Assembly (NCBI RefSeq): GCF_007858495.1
Contig: NZ_CP041663.1
Span: forward strand, 124,001-188,000
Length of the DNA: 64,000 bases
Source: Mycoplasma anserisalpingitidis
Lineage (GTDB): Bacteria > Bacillota_I > Bacilli_A > Mycoplasmatales > Metamycoplasmataceae
Reading direction: 5' to 3'
This document shows, piece by piece, positions 1 to 10,340 of this stretch (position 1 is the first letter of the stretch; each line of letters starts with the position of its first letter). The translations under genes and the position numbers were made by a program. Below the pieces are notes generated by a model that saw only the letters and a list, made by a program, of their open reading frames with translations, ran no database searches and was not told where the DNA came from.

Positions 1-167
1 TTATATTTTTCAGCAAGCACTTTTGTTGGAGTGGGAATTAATTTATATCCACGGTTTGCTGGTTTATCAGGCTGAGAAATAATTGCGATAACTTCAAAGT
101 TTTTAATCACTTCTTCAAAAATTGGGACAGAGAATTCTGGTGTTCCAGCTAAAATAACTTTAATCAT
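1..167 (-). CDS. fmt: Methionyl-tRNA formyltransferase, N-terminal part (cut by window edge)
   Basis: Formylates the amino group of Met on initiator tRNA, using 10-formyl-tetrahydrofolate, in the cytoplasm. Only the first 55 codons are in the window. The protein opens with MIKVILAGTPEFSVPIF and continues with the SQPDKPANRGYK segment, which matches the N-terminal Rossmann-like nucleotide/folate region of Fmt (usual form SQPDKPAGRG). The start at 167 is set by AAAGGAG just upstream. It overlaps the end of the dnaI-like gene by 8 bp, so it is probably the distal, translationally coupled gene of the replication operon. The catalytic Asn-His-Asp residues lie beyond the window. Confidence 0.9.
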   Translation of the reverse strand, partial: MIKVILAGTPEFSVPIFEEVIKNFEVIAIISQPDKPANRGYKLIPTPTKVLAEKY

Positions 168-1089
168 TATTCTCCTTTGTTTTAATTGTTTTATAAAGGT
201 TAATTTCAATTATTTTAATTAATTTATTAATTTTCATAGTCTCAACATTTGAGTCAATTTTAGTATTTTTTTGTATTCTTTGAAGATAATTGTTTTTTAA
301 TTCAACTAAATTTAGTGTGCTACTAAAAAATGTAACTAGTCTATATTTCATTCTATATTCTAAAATTTTGAGTAATACATTAGTAGCAAATCAAGTTGAA
401 CCTTCTTCCATACCTAGATCTTCTAAAAATAGATAATCAACCTTAGCTATTTTTTCTATCATAAATTCAACAGTTTTGGTTTCACTAAATTTGTTCTGTT
501 TTCGATTGAAAATATTGATGCATTCGCTATAGATATTATTAATTGGTGCAAAAACAATTTTAGAATTATCAGTATTAATTATTTTAGCGATGTAAGACAT
601 AATCTCTGTCTTACCAGATAATATATCACCATAGATATAAAGTCAATTTTTAATATTAAAGTCAATTTTTTTTAAATATGTAGCTAAAGAATTTCAATTA
701 TCTGAATCTAAATATTTTTGACTAACATCCGTAGGATCAATGTTGTAAAAAGGTTCGCCTAGTTCAGGGTAAATTATATTTTTGAGTAGGCTAACACTTT
801 CTCTTAAGTTATGTGTAGCGTAACGTTCAAAAAAAACTATTTTTTTAGTTAATGGATCACGTTTAAAATCAGTTTCAATTACTTTTTCATCTTTTTTTTC
901 GCTTTCACGGATTATTTTAGTCAGTTCTAAAATAAAAAAAGCAATCTCATCATCACTAAGATTGTATTGTTCAATTCTTTGCTTTAAAAAACCATTATTT
1001 TTAATTTTTTCAATTAATTTAGTTTTATCATAAGAATGTTTACGAGAAATTTTACTTAATTCTTTTTGAAATACATCTTCTTTAACCAT
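160..1089 (-). CDS. dnaI: DnaI/DnaC-like helicase loader ATPase
   Basis: 309-aa AAA+ ATPase predicted to load the replicative helicase at the origin or restart sites. The frame runs through three TGA (Trp) codons, so it looks like three fragments under the standard code. Seen: a Lys-rich helical N-terminal domain (about 1-120), Walker A GDILSGKT at residues 154-161, and Walker B YLFLED at about 219-224 followed by LG, as in DnaI/DnaC (family form LDDLG). A long basic tail ends in KENND. It lies 39 bp after the DnaB/DnaD-like gene, as dnaB-dnaI do in Firmicutes, and its stop overlaps fmt by 8 bp. The N-terminal helicase-binding domain is not recognisable by eye, so naming rests on the ATPase motifs plus context. 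Confidence 0.82.
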
Positions 1090-1128
1090 AAAACCTCCCT
1101 AATACATTCTAATTATATATAAATTAAT

Positions 1129-2091
1129 TTATTGTTCATTCATTAAAGAATGCATTTTTAAAAATGCGTCAACTAGTTGAATATCATTTCGATATTTACC
1201 GTGAAGATATTTTTCAGTTGTATCTTCATCAATTACATAATTATATTTTTTAACTTCATTAAGTAATTTAGTTGTTTTTCTAAAATCAAATTTATCATTT
1301 TCTAAATAGATGTATAGCATTGCTAAGTTGGTTATTTTAGATAAATTTAAAATACTATTTAATTTACTGATTTTTTCTTTAACTGAATCTTCAAGAATAA
1401 AAGTATTTGTTAATTGACAGTAAAATTCTTCGCAAGTCAATTCCTTAGTTGCTTTATAGTGATTACTATTTTTAATAACTCCCATTTCTAGTTGAGTTTG
1501 ATAACTCTTGTTTGAATCTCAAACTTTTGAGTTATTTTCTTTGATAGTTGCACCCGCTTGAACTAATAATTCAGTAACCTTTGATTTAACTTCGGTTTGT
1601 AAACTAAACATTTCGTGAAACGCAGCCGAAATATTTTCTAGTGAATCATTATTTTTGAACGTACTTGCACTTGTTAAATTAACTACACGTTCATAATTAA
1701 CTTCACCAATATTATTTTTAATCAATCTTGGAATAAATGCATTTTTTACCATTTGAGTAGATGAAAGAGGTTTAAATAGCACAAAAACTGTTCTTGATTC
1801 TTTTGAATCATTGTGGGTTTCAATTAATGAAACTGATTCAAGTTTTTGTCTGCATGTGTTTAATTCATCAATTGATATATTCAAATATAAAGATAAAGTT
1901 TCGTAAGTAAAAGTTGAATCATACTTGTCTTTATTAAAAATTAAATCATGTAAAAATTCATAAAGTAAAATGGCATTAGCACCCAAAAAACTTGTATAAA
2001 AAAGACGCAGATTTCTTAAATCTTCGCTGGCGATTTGATCCCCTCTGTGAATTCTGAAAAATGAATAAATCAATTTAGAATTTGCGTCCAT
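1129..2091 (-). CDS. dnaB: DnaB/DnaD-type replication initiation protein
   Basis: 320-aa protein read through one TGA (Trp) at 1519-1521. It resembles the Firmicute DnaB (primosome and membrane-attachment protein, not the helicase). The N-terminal half has a winged-helix look (ANAILLYEFLHDLIFNKDKY, then ETLSLYLNISIDELNTCRQKLES), and the C-terminal half is a DnaB_2-like helical domain ending near YRNDIQLVDAFLKMHSLM. In Bacillus this protein recruits DnaI and the helicase to the origin. Here it sits directly upstream of the dnaI-like gene and 32 bp after coaE. Sequence conservation in mollicutes is low, so neighbour order carries much of the call. Confidence 0.75.
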
Positions 2092-2123
2092 TTTGACCCC
2101 CGTTTTATGCTTGTGATTTTATT

Positions 2124-2696
2124 TTAATTGAGTATGTTGTTATCGATTAAAAATTCTTTAATAAGTTCTGTGTTTTCTCGATTATGATCAAAGATATTAA
2201 CAACATCAATCTTTGTAAAAAGTTGATTTTCATTAAAAAAATCATTATTTTTACTATTTAATGCCTTAAAAAATGAGTTATCCACATTACGTTTTTCTCT
2301 TTGGATTTGAATTTTTTGTGCACTTGAAACAACATTGATTACTTTATTAAAAAAAGTTAAAAAATTAGTGTTTTTTGATACTAAAACTGGCATTTCTGCA
2401 AAATCATATTTTTCATGTTCTAAATGTGAAAAAATGTATGGAAATACTAAATTTTCAATTGAATAAATTGTTTCAAAATTTTCGTTTATTTTTCTTTTTA
2501 AAAATTCCTTAGAAATTTTGTTATTTTGTATTATTTCTTCTCCAAAAAGTTTTATAAATTTCTTTTTTAATTCATCATTATTTTCATAAAGGTAATTAAC
2601 ATATTCATCTGCAATAAAAATTTTATATCCCATTTCTTTTAGTTTATTGATAAAGAAAGTTTTTCCTGATGCTATTTCACCAATTATTGCAACCAT
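2124..2696 (-). CDS. coaE: Dephospho-CoA kinase
   Basis: Catalyses the last step of coenzyme A synthesis, ATP-dependent phosphorylation of the ribose 3'-OH of dephospho-CoA. The 190-aa length is normal. Residues 1-13 carry the P-loop GEIASGKT in the context MVAIIGEIASGKTFF, followed by the typical ADEYVNYLYE (family form D-D-I or A-D in strand 2) and a lid-like QIQREKRN segment. The start is 2 bp after the stop of the exonuclease gene, indicating coupling. In Firmicutes coaE also follows polA, so the linkage to the PolA-type exonuclease is conserved. No TGA codon occurs inside it. Confidence 0.88.
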   Translation of the reverse strand: MVAIIGEIASGKTFFINKLKEMGYKIFIADEYVNYLYENNDELKKKFIKLFGEEIIQNNKISKEFLKRKINENFETIYSIENLVFPYIFSHLEHEKYDFAEMPVLVSKNTNFLTFFNKVINVVSSAQKIQIQREKRNVDNSFFKALNSKNNDFFNENQLFTKIDVVNIFDHNRENTELIKEFLIDNNILN

Positions 2697-2698
2697 AT

Positions 2699-3574
2699 CT
2701 AATTCATTTCTATGATATTCAATATTTGATTAAGTTCTAATTCTTTAAGTGTTTGAGTTCCACTTTTGATTAAATTAAATTCATAATCACGTTCATTTTT
2801 GGAAATTTCACCCACATTAGTGTTGATTATTGCTAATTTTTTACAGATGATTCCATTTTCCAAATCATTTTTAATTTTTAATGATAATGAAGGCGTTAAT
2901 TCATTAACATTTTGAATTATATTTTCAAAACTTCCATATTTGTTAATTAATTTTATTGCAGTTTTTTCTCCAATACCTCTAATTCCATGTAAATTGTCTG
3001 AGCTATCTCCTGCAAGTCCTTTAAAGTCTGGTATTTGTGAAGGTTTAATTTCATAAATGTTTTTAAAATTTTCTTGAGTTATTAATTCATAACTTTTTGT
3101 TTTGTTGTCTTTAAAAATGATTGCAGTGTCGTTTGAAACTAATTGAAGTAAATCTTTGTCTCTAGAATAAATAAATTTTTTACCTGGTAAATTTTTCGCA
3201 AGGGTTCCTACTAGATCATCAGCTTCATGACCGATCAATTCATTGTGTGGTATATTCAATTCATTTAAAATTTGTTTAACATGATTGAATTGAACGAAAA
3301 TTTCTTCAGGTGCTTTTGAGCGACCATCTTTGTATTCAGGGTAAATTTCATGTCTTTTAGTTTTACCTGCAGCGTCAAAAGCAACAAAGATATGAGTAGG
3401 TGAAGTATTATTAATTAAGTTGAATAAAATCATAAAAAACATATGAGTTCCATTTGTTGGGATACCTTTGCTATTTCTCATAATATATCCATTTGGCGTA
3501 TAAGTTCCATAAAAACTTTGGAACATTAGATAATTACCATCAACTAGTAAAATTCTATTTTGGTTATTCTTCAT
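2699..3574 (-). CDS. Stand-alone 5'-3' exonuclease (PolI N-terminal domain type, FEN family)
   Basis: 291-aa metal-dependent 5' nuclease predicted to remove Okazaki RNA primers and flaps. It corresponds to the N-terminal domain of DNA polymerase I; the polymerase part is absent, as is usual in mycoplasmas. Visible motifs: LLVDGNYLMF near the N terminus (first metal Asp), FVAFDAAGKTKRHEIYPEYK (arch region), GHEADDLVGTLA and YSRDKDLLQLV (metal-binding acidic clusters), then the helix-hairpin-helix stretch FKGLAGDSSDNLHGIRGIG. The start overlaps the end of dnaE by 11 bp, so the two replication proteins are probably translationally coupled. Confidence 0.9.
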   Translation of the reverse strand: MKNNQNRILLVDGNYLMFQSFYGTYTPNGYIMRNSKGIPTNGTHMFFMILFNLINNTSPTHIFVAFDAAGKTKRHEIYPEYKDGRSKAPEEIFVQFNHVKQILNELNIPHNELIGHEADDLVGTLAKNLPGKKFIYSRDKDLLQLVSNDTAIIFKDNKTKSYELITQENFKNIYEIKPSQIPDFKGLAGDSSDNLHGIRGIGEKTAIKLINKYGSFENIIQNVNELTPSLSLKIKNDLENGIICKKLAIINTNVGEISKNERDYEFNLIKSGTQTLKELELNQILNIIEMN

Positions 3575-6536
3575 AATATATTTCCTTGCAATCTAATATT
3601 TTTAATTTACCAGTATAAGTTCTTGTTAGTAAAAAACTATAAATACGGTCTTTTTTTGGCAAAAATTCAAAGTTTTTAAAACTATTTTCTGTTACTCATG
3701 CGCTATCAATCAATGTTGAATCTTTAATTGTTACCATAACTAAACCTTTACTTAAAATGTGTTTTACATCTAAAACTAAAGCTGTAACTCAATTTTCAAC
3801 CCTTTGAGTAAGTCTATTTAATTTATAATTCGTTTCATAATTTAATGTCGGAACAGCATTATAAATATTTCCTAAAAATTCATTTTCATTTTTTGACTCT
3901 TCAGCAAAATTTGCAGGTAGAGCTTCAATAAAATCTTCATGATATTTACCTTCACTATCAACTCTAACAATTTTATGTAAATCTATTAATTCTTTAATTC
4001 TTGCATGTGAATCTCCAGCGTAATCTTTAAGTGAATTTGAAAACATTTTTCAAAATTCCTTAAGAGTTTCATAATAATTTAATAGAGTATTTTGATTCCC
4101 AAATTCTCTAAAAACACTTGCCTTAATTAAAACTTCAAAAACTGAATCGGATACTCCAGCATTTCTTAATCTAAAGTATGCTTCAGAAAAAGTATTATAT
4201 TTTTTATAAACGGCCCTGTCGTATAAAATTTTTTCTACCGCACTATTTCCAACTTTTTTGATTAATATAAAAGGTAAATAAATACCGTTTTTAGTTGCAA
4301 CTGCTTCAAGTGATGAATGATTAATTTCTGGAGAATTAACTTTAATATTTATTTGAGTACATTCTTCAACATACTTATTTACATCAGAGTGAGAACTACC
4401 TGAGTTAGTAATTAATGCTTTATAAAAAATTTCAGGATATCTAACTTTATAATAAGCCATTTTAAAAGTTATCATAGCATAAGCTACAGCATGAGCTTTA
4501 TTAAATCCATATGAAGCAAATTTTTCAATTTTTCTATAAATTGTTTCACTAGTTTGTGGATCGATATTGTTTTTTTGAGCTAATTCATTGAAAAAAGTTT
4601 TGTATTGTTCCATTTTGATTAAATCTTTTTTAGAAATAGTTCTTCTTAAAATATCAGCTTGACCAAAACTCATTCCAACTAATTTTTGTGCAATTTGCAT
4701 AATTTGTTCTTGATAAACAATAATTCCGAAAGTTTCACGAACAATTTTGTCATAAACTGGGTGAATTAATTCGATACTATCAGGATTTTTTTTATTAGCC
4801 GCATACTCGCTGATGTATTCCATCGGTCCAGGCCTAAAAAGTGAGATTATGGCAAAAAGGTCATTGAAAGTATCAATTCCAACATTTTTAATAGTTTTTT
4901 TCATTCCAGGACTATCAATTTGGAAAATTCCTTGTGATAGGGTTGAATTTAAACATTTTAATGTTTGTGGATCTTGATAAATGTTAGGAGTAGTAGAAGC
5001 GATGTAATCAAAACGATCTTCATAATTAAGATTCTTTTCGATGTTTTGGATAATTGTTAAGGTTTTTAACCCTAAAAAATCGATTTTGATTAAACCAAAT
5101 TTTTCGATATATTCAAGGGTTAAATCTACCTGATTAATTTTTTCAGTTGAAACCGAAATTGGCATTATATTAATTATCGGTGTGTCTGAAATAATAATTC
5201 CAGCTGGATGAACTCCTTTTTGACGCGGAAGTCCTTCAATGTTTTTTGATAATTCAAGTAATTTAGGATATTTGTCGATTGCAATTTTAAAACGAGAATT
5301 TTTTAAGTATCCTTCTTCAATACTTTGTCCATCAGTTAAAGTTTTTGAAATTTTGTCAATTTCAGCTAGATTAATATTTAATACTCTACCAACATCACGA
5401 ATTGAATTTTTTGCTCCTAGTGTTTGAAAGGTTGTGATTAGTGAACAGTTTTCAACACCGTATTTTTCTACGATATAATTGATAACTTCATCTCTACGGT
5501 TATCTTGGATGTCAATATCAATATCTGGCAAACTTACCCGTTCAGGATTTAAAAAACGTTCAAAATATAAGTCGTATTGTAAAGGATTAACTTCAGTAAT
5601 TTTTAGTAGATAAGAAATTAATGAACCCGAAGCACTTCCACGACCAGGTCCAACTGCTATTCCATTTTGTTTAGCAAAATTAACTGCATCAGCAATAATT
5701 AAAAAATAATCAATAAAACCTAATTTTGATATTGTTTCTAATTCATAATTAATTCTTTGATTAATTACTTCCATTGAATAATTTTTTAAGCTTAATATTT
5801 TTTCATTTAGACCTTTATTGATCAATTCGATTATTTTTTTGTAAGATTCTTCTTTAGTTTTGAATGGTTTAGCAATTCTTGGGGTATTCGAAGGAAATTC
5901 AAGTGAAATCTGTGAGACTAAATTTAAAGTGTTATCAACCACTTTTTGTTCAAGACCATCTTGAATAATTTCGAAATAATCACTATTTTGATAAATTGGT
6001 TCAACATTAGTTGCTGAACTAATTTGTTTTAATGTTGTTAATGTTTCTGCTTCACTATTAAAAAGCATTTCACGAGTTGGGGCAAAAATTGTGTTTTGAA
6101 AAATAGATTTTTTATTGTTATAGTAGAAATTTTCTAATTTTGGTGCAGCTAATTTATTAGCGAAAAATCCGTTTTCGTAATGATCAATAACAAAAATGTC
6201 CTTGCAATCCAATATCTCTTCAGTAATAGCGATATTTTTAGAAATTAAATAATTTACTTGGTAAATTTTTTGCAATCCTTCTTTATTTTTGGCATGCAAA
6301 ATTACCTTTACACCATTAAGTTCAATTTCAAGACCAATAAGCGGTTTAATATTATATTTTTCGCATAAAGCTAAAAAATGACCTAAGCCATATAAACTAT
6401 TTTTATCAGTCAGTGCTAAATATTTAACATTTTTTTCAGCAGCAAGTTTAAATAGTTTTTCAAGTCTAATGGTCGAATTTAAAAAAGAATATTCAGAATT
6501 TGAATGTAAAAAAACATAAGGACTATTATTTAACAT
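3564..6536 (-). CDS. dnaE: DNA polymerase III alpha subunit, DnaE type
   Basis: 990-aa replicative polymerase subunit; mollicutes usually carry a PolC as well. The N-terminal PHP domain begins FLHSNSEYSFLNS, where the second metal His of the usual HLHSEYS is lost, so PHP chemistry is doubtful. The palm carries GPGRGSASGS (about 296-305) and the catalytic PDIDIDI (Asp at about 338-342). Later motifs FRPGPMEYI, YQEQIMQIAQ and FNKAHAVAYA match the fingers region. Two TGA (Trp) codons in the C-terminal part (4047-4052 and 3696-3698) join what would otherwise look like a separate ORF. The true stop is at 3564-3566. No convincing Shine-Dalgarno precedes the start. Confidence 0.95.
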
Positions 6537-6569
6537 ATTTATATTTTAATTCACTTTAGCTTTTTTATA

Positions 6570-6598
6570 TAAATATTAAAGATATTTATATGTGTAAA
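6570..6598 (-). promoter_or_regulatory. Likely promoter of the dnaE operon
   Basis: On the minus strand TTTACA (6593-6598) is followed after 17 bp by TATTTA (6570-6575), about 35-40 bp before the dnaE start. The -10 is not perfect, but this is the only good pair in the 108-bp gap between dnaE and the upstream gene's terminator. Confidence 0.4.
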
Positions 6599-6610
6599 GT
6601 GCAAAATTAA

Positions 6611-6643
6611 CCATAAAATAAAAATATGGACATTCATCCATAT
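6611..6643 (-). terminator. Rho-independent terminator of the OppF-like gene
   Basis: On the minus strand ATATGGA and TCCATAT (6637-6643 and 6624-6630) form a 7-bp stem with a 6-nt loop, followed by TTTTTATTTT. It lies just after the TAA of the OppF-like gene and separates it from dnaE. Confidence 0.7.
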
Positions 6644-6644
6644 C

Positions 6645-9128
6645 TTAGTCTTGTTCATCTTGTTCTATGAAATGATTGGTTTTATTAACAGATTCAATTT
6701 CACTATTACCTACTTGTTTTCAGAATTTAAGATTTTCATAGTCCATATCAAATAAATTAGATTTAGATACTATTTTTCTATTTGCTGGATCATATGAAGT
6801 CATAGATATTTCAACATTTTCATGTTGAATTTTGTAGAATTGATCAATTTCTTCAGCTTCAAGAGTTAAACTAGTTGCTTTATCTAAATTAGATTTGATT
6901 TTAAGAGTTTCTGGATTACTTCAAGCAGTTCATTTTTGATAATTTTCAAAATTAGCATATAAATAATGTTTCTTATCTTTATCAATTTCATAAACTTCTG
7001 AATAGATTCAAGAATAATCATCATTGTGATTTTTAATAAAGTTTAGATCTGTTTCTGAAAGTGCATGTCTAGAATAAGGGTGTTTTGCGTTATTAATTAA
7101 TTCATTAATTTCTCCAGATTCAACTAAAGTATTTCTACAGAAAATATGAACTGTATCACAAATTTTTTTAACTAGTTTTACATCAGCAGTAACTAGTACA
7201 TAACTTAAAGAATATTCATTTGAAATTTTATTTAAAACCCGTATAAATTCAAATCTAGTTTCGTTGTTATTTTTATCAAAAGTATCCTTAATAAATAAAA
7301 CTGAAGGATTATTTAAAACTAGTTTAAGTAATTTAAGTTTAATTTTACTAATAACTTTAAGTTTGTCATATGCTGTTAGATATTCACCAAAGTTAACTGA
7401 AATATAGCTCATTGAATCAATTATTTTTTTAATTATTAAGAAAGTTCTGCTAAATTGATTGATAGCTTGAGTTTTATTCATGATAAAAGCAAAAACTGAG
7501 TTTGCAAATTCACCGATAATTTCATTTTTTTCATATCTTTGTATATTTTCGACATTGCGGATTAATTCATAATTATCGTAAAACTCACTTCTGCGTGAAT
7601 TTGAATTTTGTCTTTTTTTAATTGATTCATTAATTATAGAAAGGTTGGAAATTTGATGTCTAATTAATTCATTATTACTATAAATAAGGCGTTTGATTTT
7701 TCTTTGATAATTTTTAAGAGTTGTTTGGAAAAGTTTGTTTGAAGAGAATTTATTTCAACGATCTTCAGCTTGATTTAATCTAATTCAAGCATCGAATTTA
7801 TTTTGCTCAACAATTTTGTTAAAGTCCGGAACTTTCTCGAACTTAATTTTATTTAACGATTTGATTTTTTCGTGTTTAGTTTCAATAATTTTCATTATCT
7901 CATGTTTATTTTCAACTGAAGTGTTACTATAGTTAACAAAACTGTAATAAAATTGTCTCTTAATAGTTTTTTTAATTTTTAATTTTGTTCACTTTCTTCC
8001 TGGTTTATTTAAGCTATTTAATGTGTTATTGATAAACATTTTTGATTGTAAAATTAAGTCAGCAAAAATTTCACGAATTCTATTTTTGTCTAAATAGCAA
8101 AGACTATATTTATTTCTCATTCAAATTCAGTAAAGTTTTTTAGTGATTAATAATTCTTTATATAAATCTAAATGCTCGATGCTTAATTCAGTTACATGAG
8201 ACATTTTTTCTTTAATGGTTAAAATTGATTTTAGCAATTTATGTTGAAGATAGTTCATGTATTTGATATTACTATTTTTTGTGTTTTTAAGTAACTTTTT
8301 ATAAAAGTCAATTTCTAAATTAATATCACGAATAATAAAGTTATTTTCCACTTTCTTTATTGAAGAGTTATTTATGTCATTAATATACTTAAGTCTGATT
8401 TCAACATTTTTTACTTGCTCAGATTCGGCGATTGAATCAGGACTTTTTTCTCTTTCAACTAATTGGTTGTAAGTGTTGAAAATTTCTTGGTATAACTTAA
8501 AGTAAAATTCAAGTGAAGTGCGTTTATGTTCCTCTAAAAGATCATTTATATTAACTACCGTATTACTAAAATCTAACTCATTCATTAGAAATCAGTTGTT
8601 TTTCATTTTTTTAGTTAGGTTACTTAACTCACGTGAAAAGTTTTGATTCTCAGGAACGATTTTTTCAAGATAGAAGTGCATAATTCTGAAAATTTGACTT
8701 TTGAATTGAATTTCATATTTTTTAGTAATTTCTTCAAAGGATTTAAATTCAGTTGGATTAATGTGAATATTTTTAAAACCAATATTTCAAATATCGTAAA
8801 TAGGAATTTCGGTATCAACTATTTCAAGTTCATCTAAATCAAAAAAACCAACATTAGAAAAAATTTGCTTATTTCTATATTCGATTTCCTCAGTTAAAGA
8901 TTTAACATCATGATAAGTATTTAAAAAAGTTGCATAAGGATTATTTTTAAATTGCTCTCAAAATTTATTATTTCAGAAAGTTGATTCTTTTGGATTAATT
9001 AAAATCGCACTTCTCTCTTTATAATAAATAGGCAAATATGGAATACATACATTATTGGCAACTCCATCTTCTAAAATATGAATAAAAAAGTTTTCGACCT
9101 CAAAAATTTTCTTTAAGTTTTTTTGCAT
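6645..9128 (-). CDS. Degenerate OppF-like ABC transporter ATPase (probable pseudo-ATPase)
   Basis: 827-aa protein read through many TGA (Trp) codons. The C-terminal third aligns by eye with the second half of an oligopeptide-transporter ATPase: a signature-loop region FGEYLTAYDKLKVIS, the Walker B strand NPSVLFIKD (608-615), the H-loop strand YVLVTAD (643-649), then ESGEINELINNAKHPYSR, which matches the OppD/OppF tail. A Q-loop-like NNPYATFLN occurs near residues 62-70, with a helical insertion of about 500 residues between, an arrangement I recall for mycoplasma OppF. The key residues are wrong: no Walker A, LSGGQ replaced by LTAYD, the Walker B Asp-Glu by Lys-Asp, and the H-loop His by Ala. 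It may be a structural or regulatory paralog rather than a working ATPase. No permease genes adjoin it. Confidence 0.6.
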
Positions 9129-9286
9129 AACTATATTTTATAAAATTTAATTGCTTTTGTTAACTTAAGCTAGAAAATTTGTTGAACCACAGCAGAACTA
9201 TATTTATTAATTATTGGTGCTAAAAAATGTAGAGAATAATTTCTTCACACGTTTTTTCTAGTACCCCTTATTAATTGGGAAACAAG

Positions 9287-9292
9287 TATAAT
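9287..9292 (+). promoter_or_regulatory. -10 box (TATAAT) upstream of the fic gene
   Basis: A perfect TATAAT lies about 97 bp before the chosen fic start, with no good -35 at 17 bp. It is followed within 10 bp by a 16-bp palindrome, an arrangement that would suit repressor control. Confidence 0.4.
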
Positions 9293-9301
9293 GAAATAAT
9301 C

Positions 9302-9317
9302 TAAGGAACGTTCCTTA
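9302..9317 (+). promoter_or_regulatory. 16-bp perfect palindrome, candidate operator
   Basis: TAAGGAACGTTCCTTA is perfectly self-complementary and sits just downstream of TATAAT (9287-9292), where a bound dimeric repressor would block transcription toward fic. Its protein partner is unknown. Confidence 0.5.
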
Positions 9318-9329
9318 CAAGTCATTAAG

Positions 9330-9376
9330 TTTTGGGGAATAAAATGGTATACTTTTTAAATAAATGTTCCCCAAAA
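9330..9376 (+). repeat. Inverted-repeat element 1, TTTTGGGGAA-N27-TTCCCCAAAA
   Basis: Perfect 10-bp arms separated by exactly 27 bp. The element lies directly before the fic ribosome-binding site, and the spacer contains TGGTATACT, a possible extended -10. A second copy with the same 8-bp core arms and the same 27-bp spacing follows the gene. It is likely an operator or recombination site that came with the fic gene. Confidence 0.7.
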
Positions 9377-9388
9377 GGAGTAAAAATA

Positions 9389-10327
9389 ATGGCTGCAAAC
9401 TATAGTGAAATACAAGAATTACTTAAAATTCGCGCTGATCTTCACGCTAGATTGAATTTAATGCCCTATGACGGGACACCCGAAATTAAGAATAGAGGCG
9501 ATGGAAAATATTTATATGTTAGAAAACGTGTTGCAGGTAAACTGACATCAACATATGTAGGAGTATATACTGAAGAACTTTATAACTTACTGCTTCGCAA
9601 TGCTAGAGAAATTAGAGCGATAAGAAAAGAAATACGTCATGTAGAAAAGGAGCTTGTAAGCGCTGGATATTCGGAAAACGAGTTATCAACAGATGTTCTT
9701 AATAATATAGCATTTGCTAGAGCTAATATGAAAATGAATATCTACCATCAAGCAATTTTAGAGGGGGTAGCTACATCTTTTCCACAAACTGAAGAAATTA
9801 TAGATAATGGGAAAGTTACTGGCATGACAGCAACTGATGTACAGAAAATCTTAAATCTAAAACATGCATGGGAGTTTATTTTGGATAAATATGTAGTAGC
9901 AAGCAAATCAGACTATTACATTCTTAGTCATATTGCAAGGCTTGTTAATGAAGGATTTTTTGTTGAAGCAGGTCGTATACGTCGAGTACCAGTTACGATT
10001 GGAAGGTCCTCTTATGTTCCGCCATTACCAATTGAAATGGATATAAAAGAAAAAATACGTGAGATTACGGAGAAAAATGATGATGCGATTGATGTTGCAA
10101 TAAGGTTATGCTTATATTGTATGAAAACACAAATATTCCTTGATGGGAATAAGAAAGCATCTGTTATTTTTGCTAACCACTATTTAATATCTCATGGAGG
10201 TGGATTTTTGGTTATTCCTGAAAAAGAAGTTCCCAAATTTAAAAATTTACTTGTGAAGTATTATGAAGGGGAAGATATAACCATTATTTCTGATTTTATG
10301 AAAAAAAGTTGTTGGAAAAGAATGTAG
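9389..10327 (+). CDS. Fic-domain protein, horizontally acquired
   Basis: 312-aa protein of the Fic/Doc fold; such enzymes transfer AMP or other phosphate groups to target proteins and often act as toxins. The N-terminal part (YSEIQELLKIRADLHARL, then charged helices) is followed by the Fic core, with the motif QIFLDGNKKA at residues 248-257. Compared with canonical HxFx[DE]GNGR, the catalytic His is Gln and the GR after GN is KK, so classical AMPylation is doubtful. The start at 9389 is chosen because AAAAGGAG (9373-9380) precedes it; an in-frame ATG at 9332 lies within the inverted repeat. Both Trp codons are TGG and none is TGA, unlike its neighbours, which points to recent transfer from a standard-code Firmicute. 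No antitoxin ORF is visible beside it. Confidence 0.75.
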   Translation: MAANYSEIQELLKIRADLHARLNLMPYDGTPEIKNRGDGKYLYVRKRVAGKLTSTYVGVYTEELYNLLLRNAREIRAIRKEIRHVEKELVSAGYSENELSTDVLNNIAFARANMKMNIYHQAILEGVATSFPQTEEIIDNGKVTGMTATDVQKILNLKHAWEFILDKYVVASKSDYYILSHIARLVNEGFFVEAGRIRRVPVTIGRSSYVPPLPIEMDIKEKIREITEKNDDAIDVAIRLCLYCMKTQIFLDGNKKASVIFANHYLISHGGGFLVIPEKEVPKFKNLLVKYYEGEDITIISDFMKKSCWKRM

Positions 10328-10340
10328 TAAAAAATCACTA

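Noticed and set aside
8624-8837. Small ORFs on both strands inside the OppF-like gene
   Set aside because: Out of frame with the 828-codon gene and without ribosome-binding sites.
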